From Megaleporinus macrocephalus (taxonomy: Eukaryota; Chordata; Actinopteri; Characiformes; Anostomidae), in the NCBI GenBank assembly GCA_021613375.1, contig CM038704.1:1003788-1067787 (forward strand): a stretch of 64,000 nt of DNA, in the 5' to 3' direction. Each line of letters begins with the position of its first letter. The first letter of the stretch is position 1. Shown in pieces: positions 1-11,995 of this stretch. The position numbers and the translations under genes were made by a program. Below the pieces are notes generated by a model, which worked only from the letters and a program-made list of their open reading frames with translations, was not told where the DNA came from and did not search any database.

Positions 1-31
<31 letters not shown>
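1..31. repeat. (CA)n microsatellite
   Basis: Pure CA dinucleotide run at the left edge of the window; it probably continues to the left. The following 400 bp contain no convincing gene. Confidence 0.95.
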
Positions 32-198
32 AAGACCCACACATGGCCGTCTGTGAGGATGGTGTCACTAGTGAAACAAGTTCGGTACACATCATCAAAG
101 TCCACCCACGTTGTTCCTATACTGCACAGGTGGCCGAACCACCGTCCCCCCGCCCACCACTACACCCCCCAACACACACTACAGCCCACTCTCACCCG

Positions 199-264
199 CT
201 CTGCTCTCTCTCGCCTCTCGCTCTCTCCATCTCTTGCTTCTCTCTCTCTCTCTCTCTCTCTCTA
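199..264. repeat. CT-rich tract with (TC)n core
   Basis: Pyrimidine-rich stretch that ends in a pure (TC)n run at about 239-264. The short open frames across it are low complexity and are not proposed as genes. Confidence 0.85.
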
Positions 265-439
265 GATCATCAGTTCTGCAGGCTCACAGTTATAAATATT
301 TCTGAAGGCTATCTACAGCACGTATCACAGTAGCTTCCATGTCATGTTCCAGGGAGATGATCTCCTCTGGAGAAGCTTCTTTAGCAGAACAGCAGACAGG
401 AAGTCTGAAATGTGTCGGTCAGTTGTTGGGTTAGGGTCA

Positions 440-605
440 GTGTTAGTGAGGTCAGGCACTGATGTTGAACATTGCTGTGAGGATTTGATTGAGTGTTAGT
501 GAGTTCTGCACACTGTGCCTCAGTCATGGTTTGATTTAGGATCATGTGCAGAGATAATAGCTGGGGTGTCTGGGTACTTTTGGCCAGATACTCTTAATAT
601 TTAGC
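440..605. mobile_element. Tc1-like element relic with a single 53-bp satellite monomer
   Basis: At about 442-506 there is one copy of the unit that is tandemly amplified at 12.58-14.08 kb (GTCAGGCACTGATGTTGAAC, then TGCTGTGAGGATTTGATT). At 575-600 there is a sequence ending in GGGTACTTTTGGCCA, which resembles the outer end of a common fish Tc1-like transposon. Seen directly: the shared unit. Inferred from memory of the family: the Tc1 origin. The 606-1020 bp that follow hold no recognisable feature. Confidence 0.5.
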
Positions 606-1029
606 CTTAATATGCAGAGCAGATGGAAAACTGGACTCAGCATCGATTCTCCCAGATAACAGAGACTGTTTTACTGGATCCAGTTCTACTGGGTCTTTAT
701 ACTGTCAGTAGAAGTCCCTCCACTGCCAGACTGCTGGCCTACTTCAACAAATATCAGCTACTCAGCGCCATCCTAAACCTCCTACTCCAGCTAACGTGAG
801 AAGCTAATGAGTAGGCTTTATCAGATGAGGTCTCTGAGTACAGAGATTTGAAAATCATCAGATCCAATAAACAGAAGACTGTAATGTTGGAGATGTTCAT
901 ATATAAATAAAAACAGGCTTATTATAATATTTAATGGCAAACAATGTTCTATTGTTGGATTTGCAAGCAAGCTACAACATTTAACTCCTATAAGAATCCT
1001 ATATGCACACCAGTCAGCCATAACATTAA

Positions 1030-1740
1030 CACCTCCTCTTTCTATCTCCACTCACTGTCCACTGTATCAGCTCCACTGACCATACAGGACCTCCACTCAC
1101 TGTCCACTGTATCAGCTCCACTGACATACAGACCTCCACTCACTGGCCTACTGTATCAGCTCCACGACCATACAACAGGACCTCCACTCACTGTCACACT
1201 GATCAGCTCCACGGAAACCTTCAGGAACCTCCACCCAACTGTCCTCTGTCTCAGCTCCACTGACCATACAGGACCTACACGCACTGTCCCACTGTATCCG
1301 CTCCACTGACCATACAGGACCTCCACTCACTGTCCACTGTATCACTCCACTGACCATACAGGACTCCACGCTACGTCCCACGGGAGCAGCATCCAAGGAC
1401 ACCAAACAGACCTACTCGCACGGTCCACTGTATCAGCTCCACGACCTGACAGAACGTCACTCACTGTCCACTGTATCAGCGTGCCACTGACCATACAGGA
1501 CATTCCCATCTCCGGGTCCACGGTATCAGCTCCACCGGACCAGACTAGGTAGGGGCGCCAGCCACTCACTGTCCACGGTATCACTCCACAGACCATACAG
1601 GACCTCCACTCTCTGTCCACTGGATCAGCACCACTGAACATACAGGAACCACGCCACTCACCTGGCCACTGTTCAGCTCCACGGTCCAGACAAGGACCTC
1701 CACTCAACGGTCCTCGTATCACTCTCTGACCAGACAGGAG
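1030..1740. repeat. Degenerate 45-bp minisatellite
   Basis: About 15 units based on CTCACTGTCCACTGTATCAG, CTCCACTGACCATACAGGAC and CTCCA. The first two units (1045-1140) are nearly identical. Units from 1140 on carry many one- or two-base indels. The unit resembles the start of a dispersed repeat that is abundant in otophysan fishes, another piece of which lies at 53.24-53.70 kb. The minus-strand open frames here are by-products of the repeat. Confidence 0.85.
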
Positions 1741-2480
1741 CTCACACTTACAGGACGGTAGTTCATCGATTTGCTTTACTACTCTGGTATAACGTGATGA
1801 CTCTGGTCATATCTAAGTAGCTGAGAAGGATCCACCCCACAAGAGGATCCGCTCTGTGGGGTCCCGGTGGGGGGCCGATCAGTGAAGAACAAGGTTATAA
1901 AGGATACAGTGAAATCAGATGAACTGCAGTCTGTAGGTGGAGCTCCTGTATGGTCAGTGATGGGTGTATATGACTCTGTGGGCTCCTGACTGAGTCTGTA
2001 TGAAAGACTGTGATATGATTTTGTTTTGAGGAAGTAAATCAGCTGAGCTATTTAAATCACAGGATCGTCGTTTATGAGAACTCTTTTTTTTTTCATATGC
2101 TTTACTATGGTGACGTGTTTGCTAGCTCCACTGACACTGTTGTTCCTTCCCACTGGCTTCACAGGAACAGATCCAAACGAAATATCTCAAATCACTGCTA
2201 GGACGTCAAGCAGAGGAGAACATTTTGGCAGACGTTAATTCAATCTGGGACACGCAAAGTCATTTTCTCTGACTGGAGAAAAAATATCAGTACATACTCA
2301 AGAAATAATCAGGATAGTGTTTGTACTGTATATGTACTTAAATATATTTGTGTATATGTAGTTTTGAAATGTGTCGGCGAACAAGATACAGTTTACTGGT
2401 TTATAACATCAGATGATGATTGACCAGTAGACTACCACTACACTGCCCATATAGACAAACACACACAGACATATATATAT
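1741..2480. other. No gene seen; flank of otophysan dispersed repeat
   Basis: At about 1918-1965 the text AGATGAACTGCAGTCTGTAG is the reverse complement of sequence near 53.26 kb, so part of the same dispersed repeat is present inverted. The rest shows no coding exon. A short TATATATACATACATAATAC-type low-complexity run lies at 2470-2515. Confidence 0.4.
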
Positions 2481-2539
2481 ATATACATACATAATACATA
2501 ATATAATACATAGTAGATAAGCTGTACAAAGACTAAACT

Positions 2540-2700
2540 TGGGGATCTCCTTAGTCCTGTTTATCTTTCCATAATGCTCCAAATGTTTTCAGTGGGTGAC
2601 CAGTGGTCTGGACCGCAGGCAGGTCAGCTCAGCTCCTGGAACCATCAAAGATGCTGGACTTCAAACTGTGCACTGATAACAAGCTGGGTGGTTCAGTGTA
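2540..2700 (-). mobile_element. Decayed Tc1/mariner-like fragment
   Basis: The stretch with CTCCAAATGTTTTCAGTGGG, GGTCTGGACCGCAGGCAGGT and CTGTGCACTGATAACAAGCT matches, from memory, the antisense strand of a fish DNA transposon in which these pieces occur in the same order, with an internal deletion here. It directly abuts the first unit of the 41-bp satellite. The family is inferred; no intact reading frame remains. Confidence 0.45.
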
Positions 2701-5700
2701 TACATACTCTTACTCTGATTTCTTTCAGATTACTCAGTGTATATATACTCTTACTCTGATTTCTTTCAGATTATTCAGTGTATATATACTCTTACTCTGA
2801 TTTCTTTCAGATTACTCAGTGTATATATACCTCTTACTCTGATTTTCTTCAGATTATTCAGTGTATATATACTCTTACTCTGATTCTTTCAGATTACTCA
2901 GATGTATGTATACTCTTACCTCTGATTCTCTTTCAGAATACTCAGTAGTATATATACTCCTTAACTCTGATTTTCTTTCAGATGCTACTCAGTGTATATA
3001 TACTCTTACTATGATTTTCTTTCAGATTACTCAGTGTATTATATACTCATACTCTGATTTCTTCAGATTACTCCAGTGTATATATACTCTTACTCTGATT
3101 TCTCCTTCAGATTACTCAGTGTATATATACTCTTTACTCTGATCTCAACTCAGTATAACTCTACTCTGATCAGATCTACTCAGTGTACTTATATACTCTT
3201 ACTCTGATTTCTTTCAGATCTCTCACTGGTATATATACTCTTACTCTGATTTCTTTCAGATCTCTCAGTGTATATATACTCTTACTCTGATTTCTTTCAG
3301 ATTATTCAGTGTATATATACTCTTACTCTGATTTCTTTCAGATTACTCAGTGTATGTATACTCTTACTCTGATTTCTTTCAGATTACTCAGTGTATATAT
3401 ACTCTTACTCTGATTTCTTTCAGATTACTCAGTGTATATATACTCTTACTCTGATTTCTTTCAGATTACTCAGTGTATATATACTCTTACTCTGATTTCT
3501 TTCAGATTACTCAGTGTATATATACTCTTACTCTGATTTCTTTCAGATTACTCAGTGTATATATACTCTTACTCTGATTTCTTTCAGATCTCTCAGTGTA
3601 TATATACTCTTACTCTGATTTCTTTCAGATTACTCAGTGTATATATACTCTTACTCTGATTTCTTTCAGATTATCTCAGTGTATATATACTCTTACTCTG
3701 ATTTCTTTCAGATTACTCAGTGTATATATACTCTTACTCTGATTTCTTTCAGATTATCTCAGTGTATATATACTCTTACTCTGATTTCTTTCAGATTATT
3801 CAGTGTATATATACTCTTACTCTGATTTCTTTCAGATTACTCAGTGTATATATACTCTTACTCTGATTTCTTTCAGATTATTCAGTGTATATATACTCTT
3901 ACTCTGATTTCTTTCAGATTATTCAGTGTATATATACTCTTACTCTGATTTCTTTCAGATTACTCAGTGTATATATACTCTTACTCTGATTTCTTTCAGA
4001 TTACTCAGTGTATATATACTCTTACTCTGATTTCTTTCAGATTACTCAGTGTATATATACTCTTACTCTGATTTCTTTCAGATTACTCAGTGTATATATA
4101 CTCTTACTCTGATTTCTTTCAGATCTCTCAGTGTATATATACTCTTACTCTGATTTCTTTCAGATCTCTCAGTGTATATATACTCTTACTCTGATTTCTT
4201 TCAGATTATTCAGTGTATATATACTCTTACTCTGATTTCTTTCAGATTACTCAGTGTATATATACTCTTACTCTGATTTCTTTCAGATTACTCAGTGTAT
4301 ATATACTCTTACTCTGATTTCTTTCAGATTATTCAGTGTATATATACTCTTACTCTGATTTCTTTCAGATTATTCAGTGTATATATACTCTTACTCTGAT
4401 TTCTTTCAGATTACTCAGTGTATATATACTCTTACTCTGATTTCTTTCAGATTACTCAGTGTATATATACTCTTACTCTGATTTCTTTCAGATTACTCAG
4501 TGTATATATACTCTTACTCTGATTTCTTTCAGATTACTCAGTGTATATATACTCTTACTCTGATTTCTTTCAGATCTCTCAGTGTATATATACTCTTACT
4601 CTGATTTCCTTTAGATAACTCAGTGTATATATACTCTTACTCTAATTTCTTTCAGATCTCTCAGTGTATATATACTCTTACTCTGATTTCTTTCAGATTA
4701 CTCAGTGTATATATACTCTTACTCTGATTTCTTTCAGATCTCTCAGTGTATATATACTCTTACTCTGATTTCTTTCAGATTACTCATTTTATATATACTC
4801 TTACTCTGATTTCTTTCAGATTATTCAGTGTATATATACTCTTACTCTGATTTCTTTCAGATTATTCAGTGTATATATACTCTTACTCTGATTTCTTTCA
4901 GATTATTCAGTGTATATATACTCTTACTCTGATTTCTTTCAGATTACTCAGTGTATATATACTCTTACTCTAATTTCTTTCAGATTATTCAGTGTATATA
5001 TACTCTTACTCTGATTTCTTTCAGATTACTCAGTGTATATATACTCTTACTCTGATTTCTTTCAGATCTCTCAGTGTATATATACTCTTACTCTGATTTC
5101 CTTTAGATAACTCAGTGTATATATACTCTTACTCTAATTTCTTTCAGATCTCTCAGTGTATATATACTCTTACTCTGATTTCTTTCAGATTACTCAGTGT
5201 ATATATACTCTTACTCTGATTTCTTTCAGATCTCTCAGTGTATATATACTCTTACTCTGATTTCTTTCAGATCACTCAGTGTATATATACTCTTACTCTG
5301 ATTTCTTTCAGATCTCTCAGTGTATATATACTCTTACTCTGATTTCTTTCAGATTACTCAGTGTATATATACTCTTACTCTGATTTCTTTCAGATTATTC
5401 AGTGTGTATATACTCTTACTCTGATTTCTTTCAGATCTCTCAGTGTATATATACTCTTACTCTGATTTCTTTCAGATTACTCATTGTATATATACTCTTA
5501 CTCTGATTTCTTTCAGATCTCTCAGTGTATATATACTCTTACTCTGATTTCCTTTAGATCTCTCAGTGTATATATACTCTTACTCTAATTTCTTTCAGAT
5601 TACTCAATGTATATACCCTTACTCTGATTTCTTTCAGATTACTCAATGTATATACTCTTACTCTGCTTTCTTTCAGATTACTCAATGTATATATACTCTT

Positions 5701-8345
5701 ACACTGCTTTCTTTCAGATTACTCAATGTATATATACTCTTACTCTGCTTTCTTTCAGATTACTCAATGTATATACTCTTACTCTGCTTTCTTTCAGATT
5801 ACTCAATGTATATATACTCTTACACTGCTTTCTTTCAGATTACTCAATGTATATATACTCTTACTCTGCTTTCTTTCAGATTACTCAATGTATATACCCT
5901 TACTCTGATTTCTTTCAGATTACTCAGTGTATATATGCTCTTACTCTATTTCTTTCAGATTACTCAATGTATATATACTCTTACTCTGCTTTCTTTCAGA
6001 TTACCCAATGTATATACTCTTACTCTGATTTCTTTCAGATTACTCAGTGTATATATACTCTTACTCGGATTTCTTTCAGATTACTCAATGTATACATACT
6101 CTTACTCTGCTTTCTTTCAGATTACTCAATGTATATATACTCTTACTCTGATTTCTTTCAGATTACTCAGTGTATATATACTCTTACTCTGATTTCTTTC
6201 AGATTATTCAGTGTATATATACTCTTACTCTGATTTCTTTCAGATTATTCAGTGTATATATACTCTTACTCTGATTTCTTTCAGATTACTCAGTGTATAT
6301 ATGCTCTTACTCTGATTTCTTTCAGATTATTCAGTGTGTATATACTCTTACTCTGATTTCTTTCAGATTACTCAGTGTATATATGCTCTTACTCTGATTT
6401 CTTTCAGATTATTCAGTGTATATATACTCTTACTCTGATTTCTTTCAGATTACTCATTGTATATACTCTTACTCTGATTTCTTTCAGATTATTCAGTGTA
6501 TATATACTCTTACTCTGATTTCTTTCAGATTACTCAGTGTATATATGCTCTTACTCTGATTTCTTTCAGATTATTCAGTGTGTATATACTCTTACTCTGA
6601 TTTCTTTCAGATTACTCAGTGTATATATGCTCTTACTCTGATTTCTTTCAGATTATTTAGTGTATATATACTCTTACTCTGATTTCTTTCAGATTACTCA
6701 GTGTATATATACTCTTACTCTGATTTCTTTCAGATTATTCAGTGTATATATACTCTTACTCTGATTTCTTTCAGATTACTCAGTGTATATATACTCTTAC
6801 TCTGATTTCTTTCAGATTATTCAGTGTATATATACTCTTATTCTATTTCTTTCAGATTACTCAATGTATATATACTCTTACTCTGATTTCTTTCAGATTA
6901 CTCAATGTATTTATACTCTTACTCTGCTTTCTTTCAGATTACTCAATGTATATACTCTTACTCTGATTTCTTTCATATTACTCAGTGTATATATACTCTT
7001 ACTCTGATTTCTTTCATATTACTCAGTGTATATATACTCTTACTCGGATTTATTTCAGATTACTCAATGTATACATACTCTTACTCTGCTTTCTTTCAGA
7101 TTATTCAGTGTATATATACTCTTACTCTGATTTCTTTCAGATTACTCAGTGTATATATACTCTTACTCTGCTTTCTTTCAGATTACTCAATGTATATATA
7201 CTTTTACTCTGATTTCTTTCAGATTACTCAATGTACATATACTCTTACTCTGCTTTCTTTCAGATTACTCAATGTATATATACTCTTACTCTGATTTCTT
7301 TCAGATTATTCAGTGTATATATACTCTTACTCTGATTTCTTTCAGATTACTCATTGTATATACTCTTACTCTGATTTCTTTCAGATTATTCAGTGTATTT
7401 ATGCTCTTACTCTGATTTCTTTCAGATTATTCAGTGTATATATGCTCTTACTCTGATTTCTTTCAGATTATTCAGTGTATATATGCTCTTACTCTGATTT
7501 CTTTCAGATTATTCAGTGTATATATGCTCTTACTCTGATTTCTTTCAGATTATTCAGTGTATATATACTCTTACTCTGATTTCTTTCAGATCTCTCAGTG
7601 TATATATACTCTTACTCTGATTTCTTTCAGATAACTCAGTGTATATATACTCTTACTCTGATTTCTTTCAGATTATTCAGTGTATATATACTTTTACTCT
7701 GATTTCTTTCAGATCTCTCAGTGTATATATACTCTTACTCTGATTTCTTTCAGATAACTCAGTGTATATATACTCTTACTCTGATTTCTTTGAGATTATT
7801 CAGTGTATATATACTCTTACTCTGATTTCTTTCAGATTACTCAGTGTATATATGCTCTTACTCTGATTTCTTTCAGATTATTCAGTGTATATATACTCTT
7901 ACTCTGATTTCTTTCAGATTACTCATTTTATATATACTCTTACTCTGATTTCTTTCAGATTATTCAGTGTATATATACTCTTACTCTGATTTCTTTCAGA
8001 TTACTCAGTGTATATATACTCTTACTCTGATTTCTTTCAGATAACTCAGTGTATATATGCTCTTACTCTGATTTCTTTCAGATTATTCAGTGTATATATA
8101 CTCTTACTCTGATTTCTTTCAGATTACTCAGTGTATATATACTCTTACTCTGATTTCTTTCAGATTATTCAGTGTATATATACTCTTACTCTGATTTCTT
8201 TCAGATTACTCAGTGTATATATGCTCTTACTCTGATTTCTTTCAGATTATTCAGTGTATATATACTCTTACTCTGATTTCTTTCAGATTACTCAGTGTAT
8301 ATATACTCTTACTCTGCTTTTTTCAGATTACTTAATGTATATTTA
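2694..8345. repeat. 41-bp satellite array (about 137 units)
   Basis: Head-to-tail units of 41 bp, built from TTACTCAGTGTATATATACT followed by CTTACTCTGATTTCTTTCAG and A. Span divided by period gives about 137 units. Units at 2.82-3.20 kb are indel-rich; 3.2-5.56 kb is homogeneous, with TTACTCAG, TTATTCAG and TCTCTCAG variants; 5.56-6.13 kb is a subfamily with ACTCAATG and CTGCTTTC, partly with 39-bp units; 6.13-8.34 kb returns to the main type with TATATGCTC variants. Every unit carries a consensus-like 3' splice site (TTTCTTTCAG). Because 41 is not a multiple of 3, open frames of up to 208 codons arise by chance; they are not genes. Confidence 0.98.
4565..5240. repeat. Higher-order repeat within the 41-bp satellite (period 492 bp)
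   Basis: The rare variant block CTGATTTCCTTTAGATAACT followed by an ACTCTAATTTC unit occurs at about 4600-4660 and again at 5092-5152. The offset of TTAGATAACT is 4611 to 5103, that is 492 bp, exactly 12 x 41. The flanking TCTCTCAG variants repeat in the same order. A third ATTTCCTTTAGATC copy sits near 5548. Confidence 0.85.
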
Positions 8346-8924
8346 CTCTTACTCTGTATGTAGTAAGATAATATGTAAGTATGCTGACATTTTGGTGGAA
8401 TTCCCTTTTACATGATTAAGCAACTATAAAATAATAAACATTTTAACAACAATATTTTTACAGGGGGGATACACAAGTAAAAGACCTCCATGGCAGCCTA
8501 GTCCTCATCCATTCACATCCTCACTGACTATATCAGAGATCTTGCTGTATTCAGTTGATGTTTACGGCGACCTTCTGGCATTTCTGCAGATAGAACCAAA
8601 CACCTCTAGCAGCTCCTGTGCAGTTATCCCATATTCACAGAGGCTGCATCAGAGCGTGGAGCCAAGTTCAGTGTGAAACTGTGTGTTGGGTTGGGGGGAG
8701 GTGGGGGGGTTTCAGTTGCGAGCTGCTGGCCTCTGTGCTGCCTGAGCCTATAAATGTTTAATGTTTTCTCCTATAGATCCACCTCAACACATCATGGTCC
8801 TGAATTCAGGTCCATTCAACTCTAGTATGCCTGAACTCTTATAGACGAAGATTCAAAGCAAAGCGTGTACCACTGCAGCTCTCTCCTTAGAATGGTTTTA
8901 GAAATGCATGTAAATGACCATACA
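8346..8924. other. No gene seen
   Basis: Single-copy-looking sequence between the 41-bp satellite and a transposon relic. Stops are frequent in all frames and no credible exon with splice sites was found. A GGGGGGAGGTGGGGGGGTTT G-run lies near 8690-8712. Confidence 0.4.
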
Positions 8925-10200
8925 TATGGCCAGGTGCATAAGTATTTGGACAGTTCTTGTAATTGTGCCTCTGCACACCATCACATGGACCTGAAATGAA
9001 GCAGGTCGAGATGTTATTGAAGTGCAACAAAGATACTGCAATAGAAATTATAGCCATTTTTACACAGTGCCTCTATTTTCACAGGCTCAGAAGTAACTGG
9101 ACAAACTAACATAATTATAAATACCAAATCAGTTACAGTTAATGACGGCCGGAAGTCTTTAACCAGGCCTTTGTTGCAGCTGCATTCGGTTGCTGCTCGT
9201 TTTTAGGTCAAAACAAGCGTACACTGACTCAGGGCAGACCCCCAACCATGACTGCAGTGCTGGTTCACCTGCACTCGTCTATTTGCAGGTTTTTTTCCCA
9301 TCCCTCTTTTTTCCCCATAGGTCACACCCAAACCTCAAGCTTTCATTTAACCCACAGCCTCCAAACTGCCTGTACTCTTTTAAGGCAGATCCCCAAACTC
9401 CAATCCACATACACACTGACCTGCACTCTGCAATCTATTTGTTGTTTATTCATCCCTCGTTCTTTCCATAGGGCCCCATTCAATTAAGGCCGAACGCAAA
9501 CATCACAGTTTAGTTTAACCAGCAGCCTCCAAACTCTCTGAACACACTCAGAGCAGATACCCAGCCTCTAATCCACAGACATACACAGCCGCACTTGTTG
9601 TTGTTTATGTGCAACCATCCTGCGTACTTGTTTTGTTATCGGGTGGGGACCAGAGGAGGATGTGTCTGGTTCCTCTTGAGGTTCTTCTTCTTGATTTTTC
9701 TGACCTGGATTTTTCTGGAAAGCTGCTTTGTAACAACATCTGTTGTCAAACCTTAACCTTCAAAGAATCCTGTCTCAGAACTTGGAAGATGTCAAATCTG
9801 GCCTCAATTTTTTAAGAGTTGCCAGTGGTTTACATCTTGATGTAGAACATCTATGGAGGTGTAAAAGGTTGTACACCTTAACTGTGATACGTTGACGTTT
9901 ATGATCCGACAGGATGTTGTGAAATTCCTCTATTAGCCATTATTCCAGAGGTTTTCCAGGTCTTCTGGTGTTGCTGAGCTCAGCAGTGCATTGGTACTAG
10001 ACCTGGGCCTGATGATTCCACTACCTTTCTAATGAGCTGGTTTTGGGTTTCTTAGCCTAATGATCTCCATCACCTGCACTAACACCAGTTAGGATCACAT
10101 TCCAAGAATTCATTCAATTCCCAAGAAATTTATATTCAACCCTCGGAATCAGCTCCAGACCTGTCATCTCCTTAATACGGTTGCTGTCCAGTGAAAACCT
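8925..10200 (-). mobile_element. Decayed Tc1/mariner-like transposon (antisense)
   Basis: The left part contains GCATAAGTATTTGGACAGTT, ACCTGAAATGAAGCAGGTCG and CAGGCTCAGAAGTAACTGGA. The right part contains CCATTATTCCAGAGGTTTTC, CAGGTCTTCTGGTGTTGCTG and GGAATCAGCTCCAGACCTGT. From memory these occur in the same order in a fish Tc1-like element read on the antisense strand. Stops and indels are everywhere, so it is dead. Inside it, at about 9230-9600, a diverged segment of roughly 170 bp is tandemly repeated (CAGCCTCCAAACT at 9355 and again near 9522). ORFs of 60-90 codons in this region are not genes. Confidence 0.5.
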
Positions 10201-10550
10201 TGTGCCTCGATTGAACCTTCACTCCAGAATTCCATGCGAGCAGAGACCTCATACATTTGAGACTTAATCGAGATTTAAATATAAAAAAAAGAAAGAACTG
10301 CGGAGAATCTCTAAAGGCTTGCTTTTTGCCTTCCTACATATTCAGCGTCAAAGCAGGGTTGCCATAGCAATGAGCTCGGAAGCCAAAACAGAGTCCTTGG
10401 AAGACAAGTGTGCGTGTGCGTGTTGTGTGCGTGAGGTGGAAGAGCAGGCTCGGAGTACGGGTAATGGAATTAACCGCTCGCTGTGCCCTCCATCCTCCCT
10501 CGGCACTTCAGGCCGTGCAGGTCAAACAGTGACTCACACTTCAAAGTTTG

Positions 10551-10594
<44 letters not shown>

Positions 10595-11030
10595 GGTTGT
10601 GAGAAGCTTTGATTGGGTTTGAACACAGCAGACGTAGTAGATATCTCAGGCTGCCTCCAGATTTACTCCTCACATTTGGTCCTGTAACCCAGCCGACGAT
10701 CATTCACGAACAGGTTACAGTCTGTGGTGCAGTGAGACGAACACCAGCAGCATCAGACACGGCAGCTGGCCGTTTCCCAGCAGTGCGGACTGACATGCCA
10801 GTGGAGCATCTCACCTGTCCTTCTTCCTGGACCTGATCTGCTTGAACATCCTCTAGAACACCTGCCTGCACCTGGCACACGTAAGACAGCAGCTGCGTCC
10901 AGGCTGGAGTCGAGGTAGGATGGGTTCTCGGTGGGACTGTCCTGTGAAGACTCCTCCTCAATATCCCAGGTCCCGCTAATGGAACAGTCTAAGGACGCAT
11001 GTCACCGGAAATGTCCGCCTCAACTGGAAC
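10201..11030. other. No gene seen; (CT)n tract at 10551-10589
   Basis: A pure (CT)n run of about 38 bp lies at 10551-10589. Overlapping open frames of 75-97 codons on both strands here show no recognisable domain and have low-complexity ends, so I do not call a gene. Confidence 0.4.
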
Positions 11031-11034
11031 ACTC

Positions 11035-11335
11035 AAACTAAATATGAACTCTCTAAACGAGCCAGGTGTGTTTTGGAAACGAGTCGTGTGAACTGATGAA
11101 GTGATAATAGAACTTTCTGGCTGCAGGGATTAAAAAACATCTTCAGCTAGTAACTACGGGGGGAATCCATCATGCTTTGGGCTGGTGCTGGAACCAGTGG
11201 TACTGAAAACATCTCCGTATTAAAGAGAAGAAAAACAGCCGGAGATGAAAAAAGAGGATAATGATCCAAAACACACCACAAAATTTACATTGGACGACCT
11301 CAAGAGGAGCAAACGGAAGTTTTAGCCGTGGCCCT
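11035..11335 (+). pseudogene. Tc1-like transposase fragment (decayed)
   Basis: Broken plus-strand frames give a GG(N/E)S(I/C)MLW-like stretch at about 11160-11190 and an intact EDNDPKHTTKFT-type motif at about 11255-11295, then KRKF-stop-PWPSQ. This is the second catalytic aspartate region of the DDE transposase of the Tc1 family. Frameshifts and stops make it a pseudogene. It runs directly into the next minisatellite. Confidence 0.65.
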
Positions 11336-11344
11336 CACAGACAC

Positions 11345-11916
11345 CTCTACACTGCCCCCTAGTGTGTGTGTAGATGTGGGTGTTCCACTGTCCTCTAGTG
11401 TGTGTGTGTTCACCAGAGTGTGTGTGGGTGTTTTCCTATGCCCTAGTGTGTGCGTTCACTAATATGTGTGTATATGGGTGTTTCACTGCCCCCTAGTGTG
11501 TGTGTATGTGTGTTAACTAGTGTGTGTGAGTTTTTCACTGTCGCTAAGTGTGTGTTCACTAGTATGTGTGTGTATGTGGGTGTTTTTCTGCCCCCTAGTG
11601 TGCATTCACAAGTATGTGTGTGTGTGTGTGGGGGGGGTGTTTTACTGTCCCCTAGTGTTTGTTTGTTCACTAGTGTGTGTATATGGGTGTTTCACTGCCC
11701 TCTAATGTGTGTGTTTACTAGTGTGTGTGTGTGTATGGGGGTGTTTTACTGCCCCCTAGTGTGTGTGTTCACTAGTGTGTGTGTCACTGCTCCTATTGTG
11801 TGTTTTCACTATTGTGTTTGTGTATGTGGGTGTTTCACTGCCCCTAGTGTTTGTGTGTTCACTAGTGTGTGTGTGTTTGGGGGAGGGGGTTCACTGCCCC
11901 CTAGTGTTTGTATGTT

Positions 11917-11964
<48 letters not shown>

Positions 11965-11995
11965 TGTGTGTGTGTGTGTGTGGATGTTTTACTGC
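11345..11995 (+). repeat. CCCCCTAGTGTGTG minisatellite, forward orientation
   Basis: About 10-11 irregular units of roughly 55-65 bp of the form ACTGCCCCCTAGTGTGTGTG, TTCACTAGTGTGTG, TATGGGTGTTTC. A (GT)n run closes the array at 11920-11983. The same unit occurs in reverse orientation at 14.95-15.66 kb. The open frames rich in Cys, Val and Ser are repeat by-products. Confidence 0.9.

Noticed and set aside
5566..7415. Tyr/Ser/Leu-rich repeat frames up to 208 codons
   Set aside because: Produced by the 41-bp satellite variants; no start context or homologue, and several frames are open at once.
2694..8345. CRISPR-like regular repeat array
   Set aside because: There are no unique spacers; units are contiguous 41-bp satellite monomers in eukaryotic DNA.
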